Part shown: one piece after another, positions 18,399 through 30,070 of the stretch | Numbering within the stretch: the first letter of the stretch is position 1 | Layout: each line of letters begins with the position of its first letter | Assembly: GCA_012845835.1 (NCBI GenBank) | Contig: JABAKD010000006.1 | Coordinates: 6,378,318-6,442,317, forward strand | Origin: Undaria pinnatifida | Taxonomy: Eukaryota; Sar; Phaeophyceae; Laminariales; Alariaceae | DNA length: 64,000 nt | Reading direction: 5' to 3' | Position numbers and translations under genes: made by a program | Notes under the pieces: model-generated | What the model saw: the letters and a program-made list of their open reading frames with translations, nothing else | The model's database searches: none | What the model was told of the DNA's origin: nothing

Positions 18399-20190
18399 AA
18401 TTACCACCAAACTTCCCTGTACTAACTGGAACTATCCTCTCGAATTGGTACGTTGTTGGGGTTCGTTGGCGGCATGCGGTGTAGTCAGCTTCCGTTATCA
18501 GTCTTTATACGTGTAATCCTGAAACGCACGAAGGCTTGCGTTCGATTTCCCTTCTGCTAAATTTTCTCGTCAGATTTCCCGCTCGCTGCATCTACCTGTA
18601 CTATTATCGTGTACATGCTGGCTCACGCAAAACAAATCCAAAATATCTTCCCCATGAATGCCGCTCGCAATATCCAGTCAAACTGTCAATATTTCGTATC
18701 ATCCTGGCCCCCACGAGCAAACGTAGAGGGTGACAGCTAGCTGGGCTGGTTTTTGTATTACGGTCTCCGGTTGTCTTTAGGAGCGAAAATCGTATCGACC
18801 AACGGCAGGCCAACAATTTTTTCAATAATAATATTCAGGCCTGTACCAGTCTAAGCGTAGGCGGGAACACAAAATGCGCCGCACTTTGCACGATCCGGTT
18901 GGGCGTACTCCCAGGCATGCTTGCAGAAATGTTCGCGAAAAACAAATCGAACATCTGACCTGCCTGTGTTGGACATCAAACCGAATTTAGTTGGCGGAAA
19001 ACTGGATCCTACGCAAAAACAAAGTCATTTGAAGGAAATAACGTGTATTGCTCATTTTCACGCGAAAAACTTAAAATGTCCACGCCGTTTTTGTGAGATA
19101 GACCCTTAACTTTTGCACACGTATTCTACATGCCCATCCCGGGGTCTGACCTTCGAGGGTGTTTCGTTTTTGTTTTTTCGCTGAAAATGTTTGGGCTAAG
19201 GTGGTCCACATTGTCAGAAATATCTGAACTGACGAAAAATCATGGGGAAAAACAAGCAAACAATATACAACATCGAGTGAGGTCTTCGCAAGGTCACATA
19301 AAAGACGTGTCCAAAAATACACAGTCTGATCGAAAAAACGCGTGGAAACTCACCGGGGAATACACTTGGGGTTTCTAGTTAGAACGTGAACCAGCCCGTA
19401 CCACTCTTCAGTTGTTTTATGTACTCCCTTAGAGTTTTTTCACTCCACAGTCACTGGAGCCTGTTCCTAGACCAGGCATTTGATCCTGCCAGCGAGAGTG
19501 TGAGAAAAACAACGGCAACAACAAAAGCCCCAACAGCCGCAACGACCACAACAACAATCTCCAATGCGTTCCGACGATGTGTGATGGACCGTTGCGTTAA
19601 ACTTGAAAGCCTTTTCGTGGCTCTTTTCCTGCTGCGGATCAACCATACAGACGTACGACCTGCCGATTGGCACATATACCACGGGCTTGAAGCACGGCCG
19701 CCGTTGTACCGCCCTTTGCTGTGCTGCTGCATATGGCCATGAATATTGTGCGGCGGGGCTAACCGGCTCTTTTTTTCATCGTTTTTCAGTTTCTGTTTGC
19801 CCATCATAGGACACTACTCACGCCTTAACCCATACGAATGCGCTATTAAAACCGCACAACCACAGAAGCACTGTTCGTGGCGATCACAATAGCAAGGGAT
19901 GCCAGCGGCGCCGCTGTTGTACGTGGGGCCTGAGAGATCCATGTGTTCGCGCCAAGCAGGGCTAGAAGACGTTATAAAGCCTAAGCCATAGAGACCCTCC
20001 ACTGTAAAATGACCGACCAAGATTGTAGACCGAAACAATAGAGAACAATCACATGCAGTTGGGTTTTAAGTGTTTTGGTCTCTGTCGGTCGTTTCTTCTT
20101 TTGGCTTATCTTTATTACGATCAAAAACAACATCTCGATGCACGTGGTCAGCATGATTTCGACCGCACGCGAATAGACCGCTGATAGTTA

Positions 20191-20676
20191 TTGTTGCTTC
20201 GGCAGAAAACCTGCATGGAACCGGAAGAATTCAACAGCACAGCACTTAGCCGACACGGGAGCAACCCCAGCAGCTTGGTCAGACTGAGCGGAGCACAACT
20301 TACCACGTCGAGTCGCAAGCCCGGAGCACAAGCTCAGCATACAGAAGCATTCGGAAAACACGGAGAAGCCCGGTCTTCAGCGGTACCTCGTCCTTGCTTG
20401 TGGATACACCGCCCTAGCTCTCGGCTGCATGCCGTGTGCTGTTTCTACGCTCAGGTGTTGTACGCGGGGGTAGAAGGTTGGTACGGCGGCTATATCACTT
20501 GGTCTCGCAAGCGTCATGGGGTCGGCAAGCAGGAGGGGCGACCGCTTTACCCAGGTTTGTTTACCCCCTCGTCGCGCGAGAGGATGCCTCCGAGCAGGGA
20601 CGAGCGTGAGGGATACGGAACGCCGAAGAAGGCGGGACCGGTTGCCGGGCGGATCAGCTTAGAAGGAAAAAGTTAA
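20191..20676 (+). pseudogene. 161-codon frame, frameshifted in copy 2
   Basis: The longest forward frame of copy 1. In copy 2 the same region is split by indels into frames beginning at 56930, 57133 and 57171, which share the start (MLLRQKTCMEPEEFNS) and the end but not the phase. No domain is recognised. It is either a decayed gene or a chance frame; the indels argue against function in both copies. Confidence 0.15.
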
Positions 20677-23380
20677 TGACGAAGCAAGCGTTCGCCCCTT
20701 AGCCTCGACTGCGGTTTGCTGTGCAGCGAGCAAGCCCCTCTTTTGCCGACTTGCGTTCCGTAGCCGAGCGCTTCTGGGACGGTGGCGGAGGAGTGGGAGT
20801 AGAGGGGGGGTGGAGATGTCGGGTTTGATTAGATTGCTGGTTCGGGTTCTGACGTGCGGATGGGGCACTGTGCGCCTTTAAGAGCAAGGAACAGGGTTGT
20901 CGCTCGCGCAAGTGACCCCGAGCACCTTACACAAAATAACCCAAACGTGAGCACCGTACCGTAGTCTTGGTCCCTACTGGCTTCGACGTCGGTCAACACT
21001 CATCGATGAAACGTCGGATTGCACCCTTTCCGGGGGTGCTTTTACAATACTTGGGCCTGCAATCGGAACGGAGAAGTTATGGATTAATCATCCTCCTTGG
21101 TCCTGGCAACGTGGCAGTCTTACCCGAAGCACGCACAGGGCGGAGGCGATGCGGCAATTGACCAACGGTCGAACGGAGCATTAAACGATCTCGTCAGACG
21201 CTCAATCAGTCGTCAACTCTTGTCGTCAATCGGCCAATTGGGCGCGCAAGACTGCACGAACAACATCAAAAACGCCGCTGAACCGGGGACATTCCTCGAC
21301 GAGTTTCACACAACAATCAGGCCGACTTACTACGCAGCGCAGCACTTTTCTGCCATCAAAAAGCGCGGTTGCTGTATCACAAATTAAGAGGCATCAATGA
21401 TAGCACAAGAGGAGCTTGATCGAGACATTCTCGACGTTGTCAAATGAGAAAGCCTGGCATATTGGAACATTGACGCTGCAGTCCACTGTTAATAGTATCA
21501 ATTTGAATCATAGTCACTCCCCTGGGTACGCTAAGTGCCTTATTCTAGAGGCAGAGAAATACATGTTGCTGGGAATGTCGGTTTGTTACTTCCCGTCGGT
21601 GTATCGTACATTCTTGTTGTACCTAACATCCCATCGTAAGTATCGGGGAATATTGCGGGGATTATTGCACGGACGGTAGATCGGCCGCTACGTACAACAA
21701 CTCGTATTAGGTTTGCTTCCCTCCTTACATCTCTTGACGTTGCAATTTCTCTTTCTCCCTCGTTCTGTTTTCTACTTCTTTGGTTTTCAATATTATTTCC
21801 CCTTACATAAGCGCCACTTTCCAAGCTACGTTCTCATTTTGTCATCACCACAAGCACACTTCGAGGCCACGTCTGCGGCTCATTTCATTGAGTCAGGGCC
21901 TCGACACACAACATTTGAAAAAGGTACGATCCACGCCCTTTACTTGCTGGCACCACGCAACGGCGCCTCGCTGAGTTCACCCAGCGTTTCCGAGAAAGTC
22001 GACGAATGAACTGCATTTCCTCTAGTGCGCATAATGTTCGGACGTTTCTTCAATAAGCAAGATTATCCTCGACCCAGAAGCATCAAAACTACGAGAACAC
22101 CAAGTACATCCGTATTGTTCGAGAGAGGGGACTTATTTCACGTTCTACGCGAGAACAAGGTGTGAAGGCTGCTGGTGCTTTCACGCGTTGTGCAGCAGGT
22201 ATGGAGTCCTGGTTCGCGCTTTCATTCGCGCGAAGTCGTCTTCAAAACCGATTCTTCGACTACCAAGTAGTGCGGAGTACGTACAAGAACTCATCATCGT
22301 CAAATTTTCATGAAAGGGAGACAGCACCAACTGCTGTAACCTGCGTCAAAGGTCGTCGGCAACTCGGCTACGCAGGCAAACGATGGGGGCATTAACTCCA
22401 GCCCAGACGGGGTATTTTACATTACCCAACATCTGCGTTGACGATTGGAAGTACGGTTCAGCCCCGAAGATTCTCGATCTTCTACTTCCTTTCTGGAAGT
22501 ACGTATCAGACTCGGACAAACGCCTTACTGCATCTTGACGTTAACGTATTTCACGTTTCCACACGACGAAGTATGTTCCACTGCTATCACACTACTACGC
22601 GTACAGCGAGGTCTAGTCTGCTGTCAAAATACCAACCAAGGAACAATGTATACGGCCAGCATCACAGACAAATTACTCGAAATTCAATCATGCGTGATGA
22701 GTCTCTGCTAACAACAGAGAGGCGTCCCAGCGTGTGTACAACAGTTGCTGTGACCCGCTTTTCGGCACGCACAGAATAAATCAACACGACCACAGCACGT
22801 TGACAGTTTGCAGGGGGAGGAACAGAGCAATTGCCGTCACCCCTGTCTAGACCTACTTCATGGCCAATTCGACATCCCATGCCGCGCTCAAATCAGGACG
22901 GCCATCGACGGAACTTTATCAATCTCAACTCGTCGTACGACTACTAGTACATCCTCAGGGCATCAACGTTATTGCAGGCCGCCCAACTGCAACAGCTAGC
23001 GCGACAATATCAGCTTAATCAGCTACCCTGTATCATTAGCGATTACACTTCAAACAAACCTACGTGCCACGACAGGAGCAGCTACCACTCCAACGGCCAC
23101 AACAGAAACATCTCCCCAGTCAAGCAACACGGGGCATACCTCTAGGGGGCGGACTAAGCGTTGAGCTGGAAGATATCTCACCGAGCTCTTCCGCAAGAAT
23201 GTTATTTTGGCAAAATCCTCCCCATTCTCTTTCTGAGAACGGACAACACCACCGACTACCATCGCACACACTGCCAGCTCCAACAGGACCAGTGCCGGAC
23301 GGTTCAACGCGCAGATGACCAAGGGAATCTCCAGTAGAATCAAAAATAGTTGAATGGTTCGTTAGCTGCAGTCTAGACTA

Positions 23381-23791
23381 ATGCCTACAACCGCCGTTTT
23401 CGACTCTACCGAAGGCCCGTTGAATACTTCACAAACGAGGGAGATGCTATTGGGTTTATATATATCATATTGGGGTGCTGGGGACTCACAAAATGCACCG
23501 CACGTGCTGCAGCTGCTGGAACCCAGGGTCCGCAACACAACATCAGCAACCACATCACCAGCCTCTGAGGCTGCACTCAACGAACAGAACCAAGGCGCGA
23601 CGGCCACGAGAGGGCGGTCGATCATCGCCATGATAACCGCCAACACGAAAGCCTTTCACTCACATCATCGACAGCAGCAACGTCGCCGTTTACCAGAGTT
23701 CTTCTACGCTTCAACAGCTACAAAGGGAACGGATGATAATTTCAGCACCAGCAGCCGCAGCAACATCAATAGCATCACGAACACGAGCTAG
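23381..23791 (+). CDS. 136-codon frame, same length in both duplicates
   Basis: Start and stop positions match 60184-60594 exactly and no indel breaks the frame. The product is Ser/Thr-rich, with a hydrophobic segment MLLGLYISYWG near residue 25, a Gln/His/Arg-rich stretch near residues 90-105 and a Ser/Asn-rich tail. About 12 replacement and 5 silent differences separate the copies, close to the neutral ratio, so the open frame alone supports it. A ~100-bp block around 23470-23570 is identical in both. No family recognised. Confidence 0.2.
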   Translation: MPTTAVFDSTEGPLNTSQTREMLLGLYISYWGAGDSQNAPHVLQLLEPRVRNTTSATTSPASEAALNEQNQGATATRGRSIIAMITANTKAFHSHHRQQQRRRLPEFFYASTATKGTDDNFSTSSRSNINSITNTS

Positions 23792-24740
23792 GTTTTCTGC
23801 TTTTTTTAATTGGGTTTTTGGGTCGGGAAAGCGTGTGTTGTTTTCTCCTAGCATCTTGTTTGTTGCTTCGTAGTACGTACCTAGTTTGACATTCGTACGA
23901 GAACTACTTGTACTGCTCTGCTACTGCTGAACGATACGTATTATTATTCCGGTTCTCGACTTGCGTCGGCAAGTGTATTTTTGTTTTTCATTTTTAGGCT
24001 TTGCAGTCTCACCATTATCATGACCCAAAGCTCGCATCATGGAAGCGCACGTATACCATGGCAGTTTCGTAATAGACTCGACTCGTCCGAGTTTGGAATT
24101 CGTTCCTTGCCTCCTAAGTAGCTTTCGTTTCGGAGCATCAACAGCATTCTTCAACTAAATCACACGGTTGACTTACCCGACTGCTCGATGTTATGAGCAC
24201 GTACGAACGTAGTGCAATATCGTTTCGGTGGATAGCATCAGTAGCAGCTGTGTTGTACTGATGAACTTACAAATAAGGTTCCGTAGTATTACGAGCACAC
24301 GGACTGCACGTGGTAAATGCACAGTGAGGTATAGCGGTGGATACACATATTTATTCACAGTTTTGACTTTCTTCGATGTACTATTTGCTTTACGATTCAC
24401 TTGAGGGGGTGCATTGACTCTGAAGCGCGCATTTTCTGACGCTTTCGCTTCCTTCGATGTACATCGCCGATCAACAAAATTGCATCACGAGCAGAGTTTT
24501 AACGTCAAACCTACACCCACAGTGTATTTCCGTACCATCTGTATCGGTAGACGTTCTTCCGAGTACTCACGCACATGCATAAACGCGCAATAGTACGAAT
24601 CTTCGCGGCATGTACTGCGCCAGCGTCCAGAGTTTAGGTTTCAATCAGTTTCATGTAGCTCCAGGTACACGTTCAGGGGGCGTGTTGTACGCCGAATGGA
24701 CGGGTTTGCGCCTCTTACCAAGTGTTTTTCTCGCTTGTAA

Positions 24741-24980
24741 TTACACCACGCGTAGCTTTTTGGGACATAGTTTGATCCATATTACAGATGATAATATAGC
24801 AGAACTGCATAATGCGTTGTTCCGTTCGTATTTTGATTTTCTGAGTGGCATGTTTACATAAACTTTGCCGTTGCCATTTAGACGCAAAGGTCTGAACATG
24901 ACGTCGAATTTCTTTCGAGTATCAAGTTTCTCTACAGTAGCTACTGACTTCTCATCAAATGGGGGGTATTGATGTTTCAT
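24741..24980 (-). CDS. 79-codon frame with conservative changes between duplicates
   Basis: The product has the composition of a real protein exon: charged, with KLDTRKKFDVMFRPLRLNG in the middle and CSSAILSSVIWIKLC near the end. Copy 2 (61545-61784) is open over the same 79 codons. By eye, six replacement and about five silent differences separate them. The replacements are mostly mild (Val/Ile, Glu/Asp, two Leu/Ile), and the core from FDVM to GKVYV is unchanged. That ratio is lower than in the other paired frames, which is weak evidence of constraint. No homologue recognised; it could be one exon or a transposon fragment. Confidence 0.28.
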   Translation of the reverse strand: MKHQYPPFDEKSVATVEKLDTRKKFDVMFRPLRLNGNGKVYVNMPLRKSKYERNNALCSSAILSSVIWIKLCPKKLRVV

Positions 24981-26894
24981 GGACTTAGTACATTGCTATC
25001 TTTTCCAATCGCAGTCACTACCCTGAGGTCACTGAGTGTCTGAATGTAGATGCAGAGAAATACAATGTGCGGGAAATATCGGTTTGCTACTTTACGTCGG
25101 TGTATTGTACCTGGTATATGCTACCTTTACATCGTAAGTATCGGCGAACGTTGCAAGGCATCTTGCAAGGAACTTACCTGTAGGATTGTCGGTCGGTTGG
25201 TACGTACAAGATCTCGTAGAGTATATCTGCCCATGGCATAGGCATTGTGCCGTATCGATCAGGTCCTGGTCAGCCCAACCTCATTGTGTTTGTCTCTCTC
25301 TCCTTACACCTCCTGACGGTTCCGTTTCTCATTCCCCGACCTTCTATTATCTACTTCTTTGGTTTTCATCTTTTGGCCGGACGTGTGCCATTTTGCAAAC
25401 CAGGTTCCCTTTGTCTTCTCCGTCACAAGTGGCCGTGACAGCCACTTCGGTGCCACGTATGCTGCCCTTGTCAACCAAGTCAGAACTTCGGTACACACCA
25501 TTGTAAAATGGCAACTCTAATCCGAGACTAACGAGAAAACGACGCTTGCGTGAAGGATTATACGAGATAAAGTGCTGACATCGTTGTCCACAATCATGCA
25601 GGACGCACAAAGATGCACATCGTACAATGTTCCGTGCCATAGCCTAAACAAGCTCGGTATTTGTAGTGTGGCCAATATATGATCCTTTGTTGCTCGACTA
25701 CGAGGAGACAGACAAGCGGGGAATTCAAACCGGTTTGAAATTGCCATCGCTCGCCAGCTTTGAGTCCATCCCTCCACTGCCCCTTTAACGCGTATTAATG
25801 GCGTGGGGTAAGCACCGATTGCATTCGGAATGCCCCGAGGATATACAAGAGCAGGCGGTTCGATTTCGGTTGAGTGACAAGATATCGGTCACTGTTTCGA
25901 AGAGTTGGCGTCTTACCTCTGCCGTAGCCCTTGTGGCACCAGAGCATGTCCTTGTCCTCGCCACGATGGCTTCGCTTTCTCCCTCAAGTAGGTGAACACA
26001 CCATTCGTCGCCTGACGTTTGCCGCGTTGGAAGCGGGATGATGTCCTTCTCATTGGTGATCTACCCTCGTATCCATGCTCTACTGCCGTTGCGATTCGTG
26101 TTGCAATGTTTCAAGCGCACGCACGTGTCACACTTGGTGTGGTTTGCACCACACAAGGAGAGCGGTTGTTCAAGCGATGGAACGCTCGTTAATCGATCGC
26201 ATATTCAACTTGATCGGTATCGGTGTAATTGGATCCTGAGTAAAACGGATGATGCAATGCAGATGACACGTATTTACAGAGAAGTGGGCAGGTGGAGGGT
26301 AGTTGAAGTTTCGTCAAACGAATCACTCATAGCAGCATACGCTTTGCCACCGTCAAGTTGGTTAATGCGTCGTTCGACCGCTAAAAGCAAGAAGCCCGTT
26401 CGTGGGTGGAGGGAACTTTCGCTGATTATCCAAGCCATTATCAACCCCGTGTAACGTGCGTGTCGAATTCTGTACGAGAAAAGAGGGTTCTTGACAACTG
26501 GTCACCGGTTGTGCGACCTGGAACTTGGAAACAGGGATATGGTCGCGAACGAGAATGTTTTTGCGAGTAGTACGTTATTTATACCAACGCCTGCTTGCGT
26601 TTCAGGTTCGCCACTGGCAGTGCAGCACAGGTATGTGCCTGGTACCGGATCATGTGCATCGTGTTTGTAGTCACTGACGAAGTAGTGAGGCGTAGCTAGC
26701 CTTTACCCATGCGTTTGTTTCCGGAGCAGGTGTGCTACAACCATTTTGATCCGTGTCATGTCCGTGTGGCCATGGTTACTACGTAACGGTGGATATGAGA
26801 TGCTACGTATTAATGCGTGTTGAATTCAAGTGTTTCAGTTTAGCTCATTATACATATATGCAAAAAAAATCATTTTTGACTTTAGGGATTCAGT

Positions 26895-27295
26895 GAGGAG
26901 TTTTTTTTCGTCTCGGCCTAAGTATACGATTCGCGGAACTGGATTGTTCGGTCAAATAGCTTCGTTCGAGCGCCAGCGCCGGCTTCGGGGGGAGGCTCCA
27001 ACACCCCTCGCCCTGCCGTGTCCGTTCCGCACATCGACGTGATCGCGGCCGGATGCCGAGCGAGACAAGCGAAAATTTGCAAAAAAAGCTCTTGTCGAGG
27101 AGGACTTCCGGAGATTTTGGTTGTATCTTATTGTCTTCAGCGCATGGATGATTTACAAAATTGGCATCATTTCCAAACGGTAGTTGCTAATGTTTGGAAT
27201 TTTACGGTGGCAAACTTTTGAGCGTTTGTTTTGCTTGGCGTCTGCAGGGCTGGAGAGTTTGTTTGTTTGGCTTGACGTCTGCAGCGTTTGAACGA
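26895..27295 (+). repeat. Dispersed repeat, copy 1 (GAGCGAGACAAGCGA family)
   Basis: Contains TCAAATAGCTTCGTTCGAGC, GGAGGCTCCAACACCCCTCG, CACATCGACGTGA, GAGCGAGACAAGCGA, TCATTTCCAAACGGTAGTTG and CGTCTGCAGGGCT. The same words in the same order return at 27320-27625 and 28185-28470. The end of copy 2 of the segmental duplication (63690-64000) carries a fourth. Confidence 0.8.
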
Positions 27296-27319
27296 ATGAA
27301 AAAGTAAACATCTTTGGGG

Positions 27320-27625
27320 AGCGGCTCCAACGCGTAAACGTCTTCGGGGGCCTGCTCCAACGCCCCTCGCCCTTCCTTATCCGTTGGGCAGCTCGACGTG
27401 CACGCGGATGGATGCTGAGCGAGACGAGGGATAAGTTGCAAATATATTGTAGTTTGACGAGGAAATTTTGCTACTTCGCTTGTATCTTATAATAACGTCT
27501 GCAGCGTCTGGATAATTTCTAAAGTTGGCATCATTTCCAAACGGTAGGTAGTTGCTAAAGCTTTGCATTTTGCGGTGGTATACTCTCGAGCGTTTGTTTT
27601 GCTCGATGTCTGCAGGGCTTGAGCG
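27320..27625 (+). repeat. Dispersed repeat, copy 2
   Basis: Shares CGTCTTCGGGGGCCTGCTCC, AACGCCCCTCGCCCTTCC, GAGCGAGACGAGGGATAAG, TCATTTCCAAACGGTAGGTAG and GATGTCTGCAGGGCTTGA with its neighbours. The 207-codon reverse frame at 27377-28000 begins outside and ends inside this repeat and is not called as a gene. Confidence 0.75.
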
Positions 27626-28184
27626 CATGTTGTAATACCAGTAGAAGTAGATCGCTTCAATTCGCCCTTGTACATTATTGCGTTTGGTGCTGTTGAAATG
27701 CTTCTCATTTCGAGCGTGCTTGGTCTGTACGTCCACCTGATGTAGGCTCAAAACCGTCAGCAGGAGTTGTACAAATGAAGAATGTGTATAACTTCCTCGG
27801 GTGCTCACGCACATGTAAAAAAATGTCTGATAAATCCTAATTGGGTGCGCGCCAACAACAACGTACAACAACGATGGACAACCTACAAAAAGAAGCAGAC
27901 TAACAACGCATGAGCGATGACGTGCTTTTCGTAGACGAATGTACATACTTCGACATCTGCGAAACGTTCCATACGGCCGGCAACGAAGGCGAGGATACAA
28001 CTGTTTTAGAAAGTGAAATTAGACGGACACCCTTCACAAAACAAAATAATCCCTAAATATCGTACATGATGCAAATGACCAGTTGAATTGCGACCGCGTA
28101 AATAATTGGGAGCTTAGTTAGGGGGCTTTGACCCAATAGGCTAAGGCTTTTTGCGCGACCTATTATGCAAGTAACTATCCAAAT
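27626..28184. other. No gene recognised
   Basis: Spacer between two copies of the dispersed repeat. Only the reverse frame mentioned for 27320-27625 crosses it. No motif seen. Confidence 0.45.
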
Positions 28185-28470
28185 TGCGGTGTTTTTGCTT
28201 GACGTCTGCAGGGCTTGAACGAATGAAACACGGAAAAGTGCGAACAGTTGTGAAGAACGCGATGCAAGAAGATTAGAAAGGCTGCAAGACGAACAAATCT
28301 CGGCCTCAGTATGCGATTCGTGGAACTGTAATTTTCGATCAAATAGCTTCGTTCGAGCGCCGTCTTCGGGAGGCGGCTCCAACGTCCCTCGCCCTGACGT
28401 ATTCGTTCCACACATCGACGTGAACGCGGATAGACGCTGAGCGAGACAAGCGAGAAATGCGTTTTTTTTT
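28185..28470 (+). repeat. Dispersed repeat, copy 3
   Basis: Starts with a GACGTCTGCAGGGCTTGA block, followed by CTCGGCCTCAGTATGCGATTCG, TTCGTTCGAGCGCCGTCTTCG, CACATCGACGTGAACGC and GAGCGAGACAAGCGAGAAA. Relative to copy 1 the order of the two halves is permuted, as in a tandem array sampled from a different point. Confidence 0.75.
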
Positions 28471-28649
28471 TAATTTGGGCGGTATACACCCGAGCTATTG
28501 TTGGATCTAGGACTATCTATGTAGAGCTTGAACGAATATTTAAGGGGCAACGTTTCTAAATTGGAATCTAACTTACTCCCCGACGATGCATTTTTCATGG
28601 CCGCCTCCAAGCGCATGCCCTATCGTAGCTACTACTGCTGTGTGTCGTT

Positions 28650-28720
28650 TCCTTTCGGCTCAGTGGGTATAATGATATATAACCAACAAAGGATGTGTCG
28701 TGAGTACGATTCTCACCCAG
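28650..28720 (+). mobile_element. tRNA-derived SINE-like head 1
   Basis: CGGCTCAGTGGGTATAATG resembles an A box (D-arm) and GTGAGTACGATTCTCACC, 35 bp further on, a B box with T-arm pairing (GTGAG/CTCAC). The spacing suits a tRNA gene. I cannot fold a 7-bp acceptor stem, so it is tRNA-derived rather than a working tRNA. Confidence 0.5.
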
Positions 28721-28929
28721 ATCATATTTGTTACCAGGTATACAGGAGCGTGTGCGCGGGAGAAGTTTTGAATGGTTTTGATAGTTGTTAGTGTTCTTCT
28801 GAGTACGACTAATATTAGTACGTGGAGAGAGGATAGCCCCGGAAATCGCTCTTACGAAATCATTGATAAATATATAATGAATTGGAAAACATATTTGGTT
28901 GTTTTTTTGCATAACCCACTCATGTCAGT

Positions 28930-28990
28930 GTTACTGAGTCATGTGACCGCGGTGGGTAGTGCTATGTGTCGTGCGTTCGATTCTTACCAA
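28930..28990 (+). mobile_element. tRNA-derived SINE-like head 2 (shortened)
   Basis: GCGGTGGGTAGTGC is A-box-like, and TGCGTTCGATTCTTACC contains a good B box core (GTTCGATTC). The interval is only about 22 bp, too short for an anticodon arm, which points to a degenerate copy. Confidence 0.45.
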
Positions 28991-29109
28991 CTTCATGTTT
29001 GTCTTCTTTTATGCATGCGCGCTGACGACATTATGAACGGATATTTTGGGAGTTTAGCATATATGTGTGTTAATATAAGAACTACCTACTGAGCTACTGA
29101 GTCAAGTGA

Positions 29110-29175
29110 TCAAGTATAGCTCAGTGGGCAGTGCTGTAGCATTTCTCGGTCAAATCACCTTGTTCGAAGGCCGCC
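29110..29175 (+). mobile_element. tRNA-derived SINE-like head 3
   Basis: TAGCTCAGTGGGCAGTGC (from 29117) is an excellent A box and D-arm. TTGTTCGAAGGCC (29160-29172) is a B-box-like word at normal distance. No acceptor stem is apparent. Three heads of the same kind within 520 bp suggest a SINE cluster. Confidence 0.55.
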
Positions 29176-30000
29176 GTCAAAGCGAGATGAGCGCAAAATG
29201 TTGTATTTTGAACGGTGCTCACCAGTTATTCTTCGAATCTTGATGTATGGATAGGTTGATGAAATAAACTTGGCGAGACATTCCATCCAAATTGGCATCA
29301 TATTTTGTGCCAAAACATAAAAAAAAATTCTGCGCAAAACTCCCCATGGTACTGCGGTAGGGATCATATTGGTGCATTTGTTTATTGGATTTCTGTAGGT
29401 TCACGTACATACATAGATATAGACGTGGCAAGCGCACGCGTGACTAAACGATAAGGAGGTTGTAGTGATTACGATTACTGCGTCAGGAAAATACACACAG
29501 CAGCATTCCGAGTGGCTGCGTCCACCCGAGGGTTGTATTGTACAAGTTGCTCCTCTTGTTATAAAGTTGCGCCACACGAAGGTGGCGGTAAGTAGACAGT
29601 AGGATGGCGTGCTGTGTTGTTGCTGTAGTCTCTGACTCCGTTGCTGTGATCGTTTGCCGGTCAAGTGCAAGCGGTCGTATGTTGGTACGTCACTGACCGA
29701 TAACTTTGTGTTGCTTCGTACTTGACGTGCGCCTTATTGCTGTTGATTGCTGACTGATCATCTCTTCAAGTGATTTGTAAAAAAACAATTCGGCACACGT
29801 CTACTTTCCAGCTTCTGGACATACGAGCCGTGGTAACAGGTGTCGTTCTTCCCTTCCCCCCCCGGTTACTGGCTTCATTGTTTTTGGCGCATAGGGGTCA
29901 GCACCCACTGATCATCGGTTGTTCATCGAGTGTTGGTAACTCACGCTCTCGCGCTTTCCGCAAGTCATGTAGAGCACAAGACGAAAACTTGTACGAGTAC
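29176..30000. other. No gene recognised
   Basis: Short frames only (104 codons or fewer). A poly-A/T stretch lies near 29315. No repeat match inside the window. Confidence 0.45.
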
Positions 30001-30009
30001 GCACTCGGG

Positions 30010-30070
30010 GGGATTCAAACTCACGAAGCTGGCCTATACCAGGCTCGAGCATATCACCTGATACGCCACC
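30010..30070 (-). mobile_element. tRNA-like sequence on the reverse strand
   Basis: Read on the reverse strand, GGTGGCGTATCAGGTGATATGC gives a D-arm (GCGT/ATGC around a loop) and GAGTTTGAATCCC a B-box-like word. The anticodon region can form GCC/GGC. The T-stem and acceptor stem do not pair properly, so this is a tRNA-derived remnant rather than a tRNA gene. Confidence 0.4.

Larger units (their letters stand above)
16099..27186 (+). repeat. Segmental duplication copy 1, right part
   Basis: This 11.1-kb block is collinear and directly oriented with 52826-64000, where copy 2 runs off the window. Comparing five blocks by eye (near 16498, 17000, 18165, 23381 and 24741; about 1.45 kb) gives about 58 substitutions, roughly 4%, plus numerous small indels. 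No complete gene is visible. Most paired frames lose their phase in the other copy, and paired frames that survive mostly show replacement-rich differences as expected without constraint. Possible exceptions are listed separately (18165-18398, 24741-24980, 23381-23791). The segment may hold dead genes or an old transposon; I cannot identify one. Confidence 0.95.

Noticed and set aside
27377-28000. 207-codon minus-strand frame
   Set aside because: Ends inside a dispersed repeat, has no domain and a composition like translated non-coding DNA.
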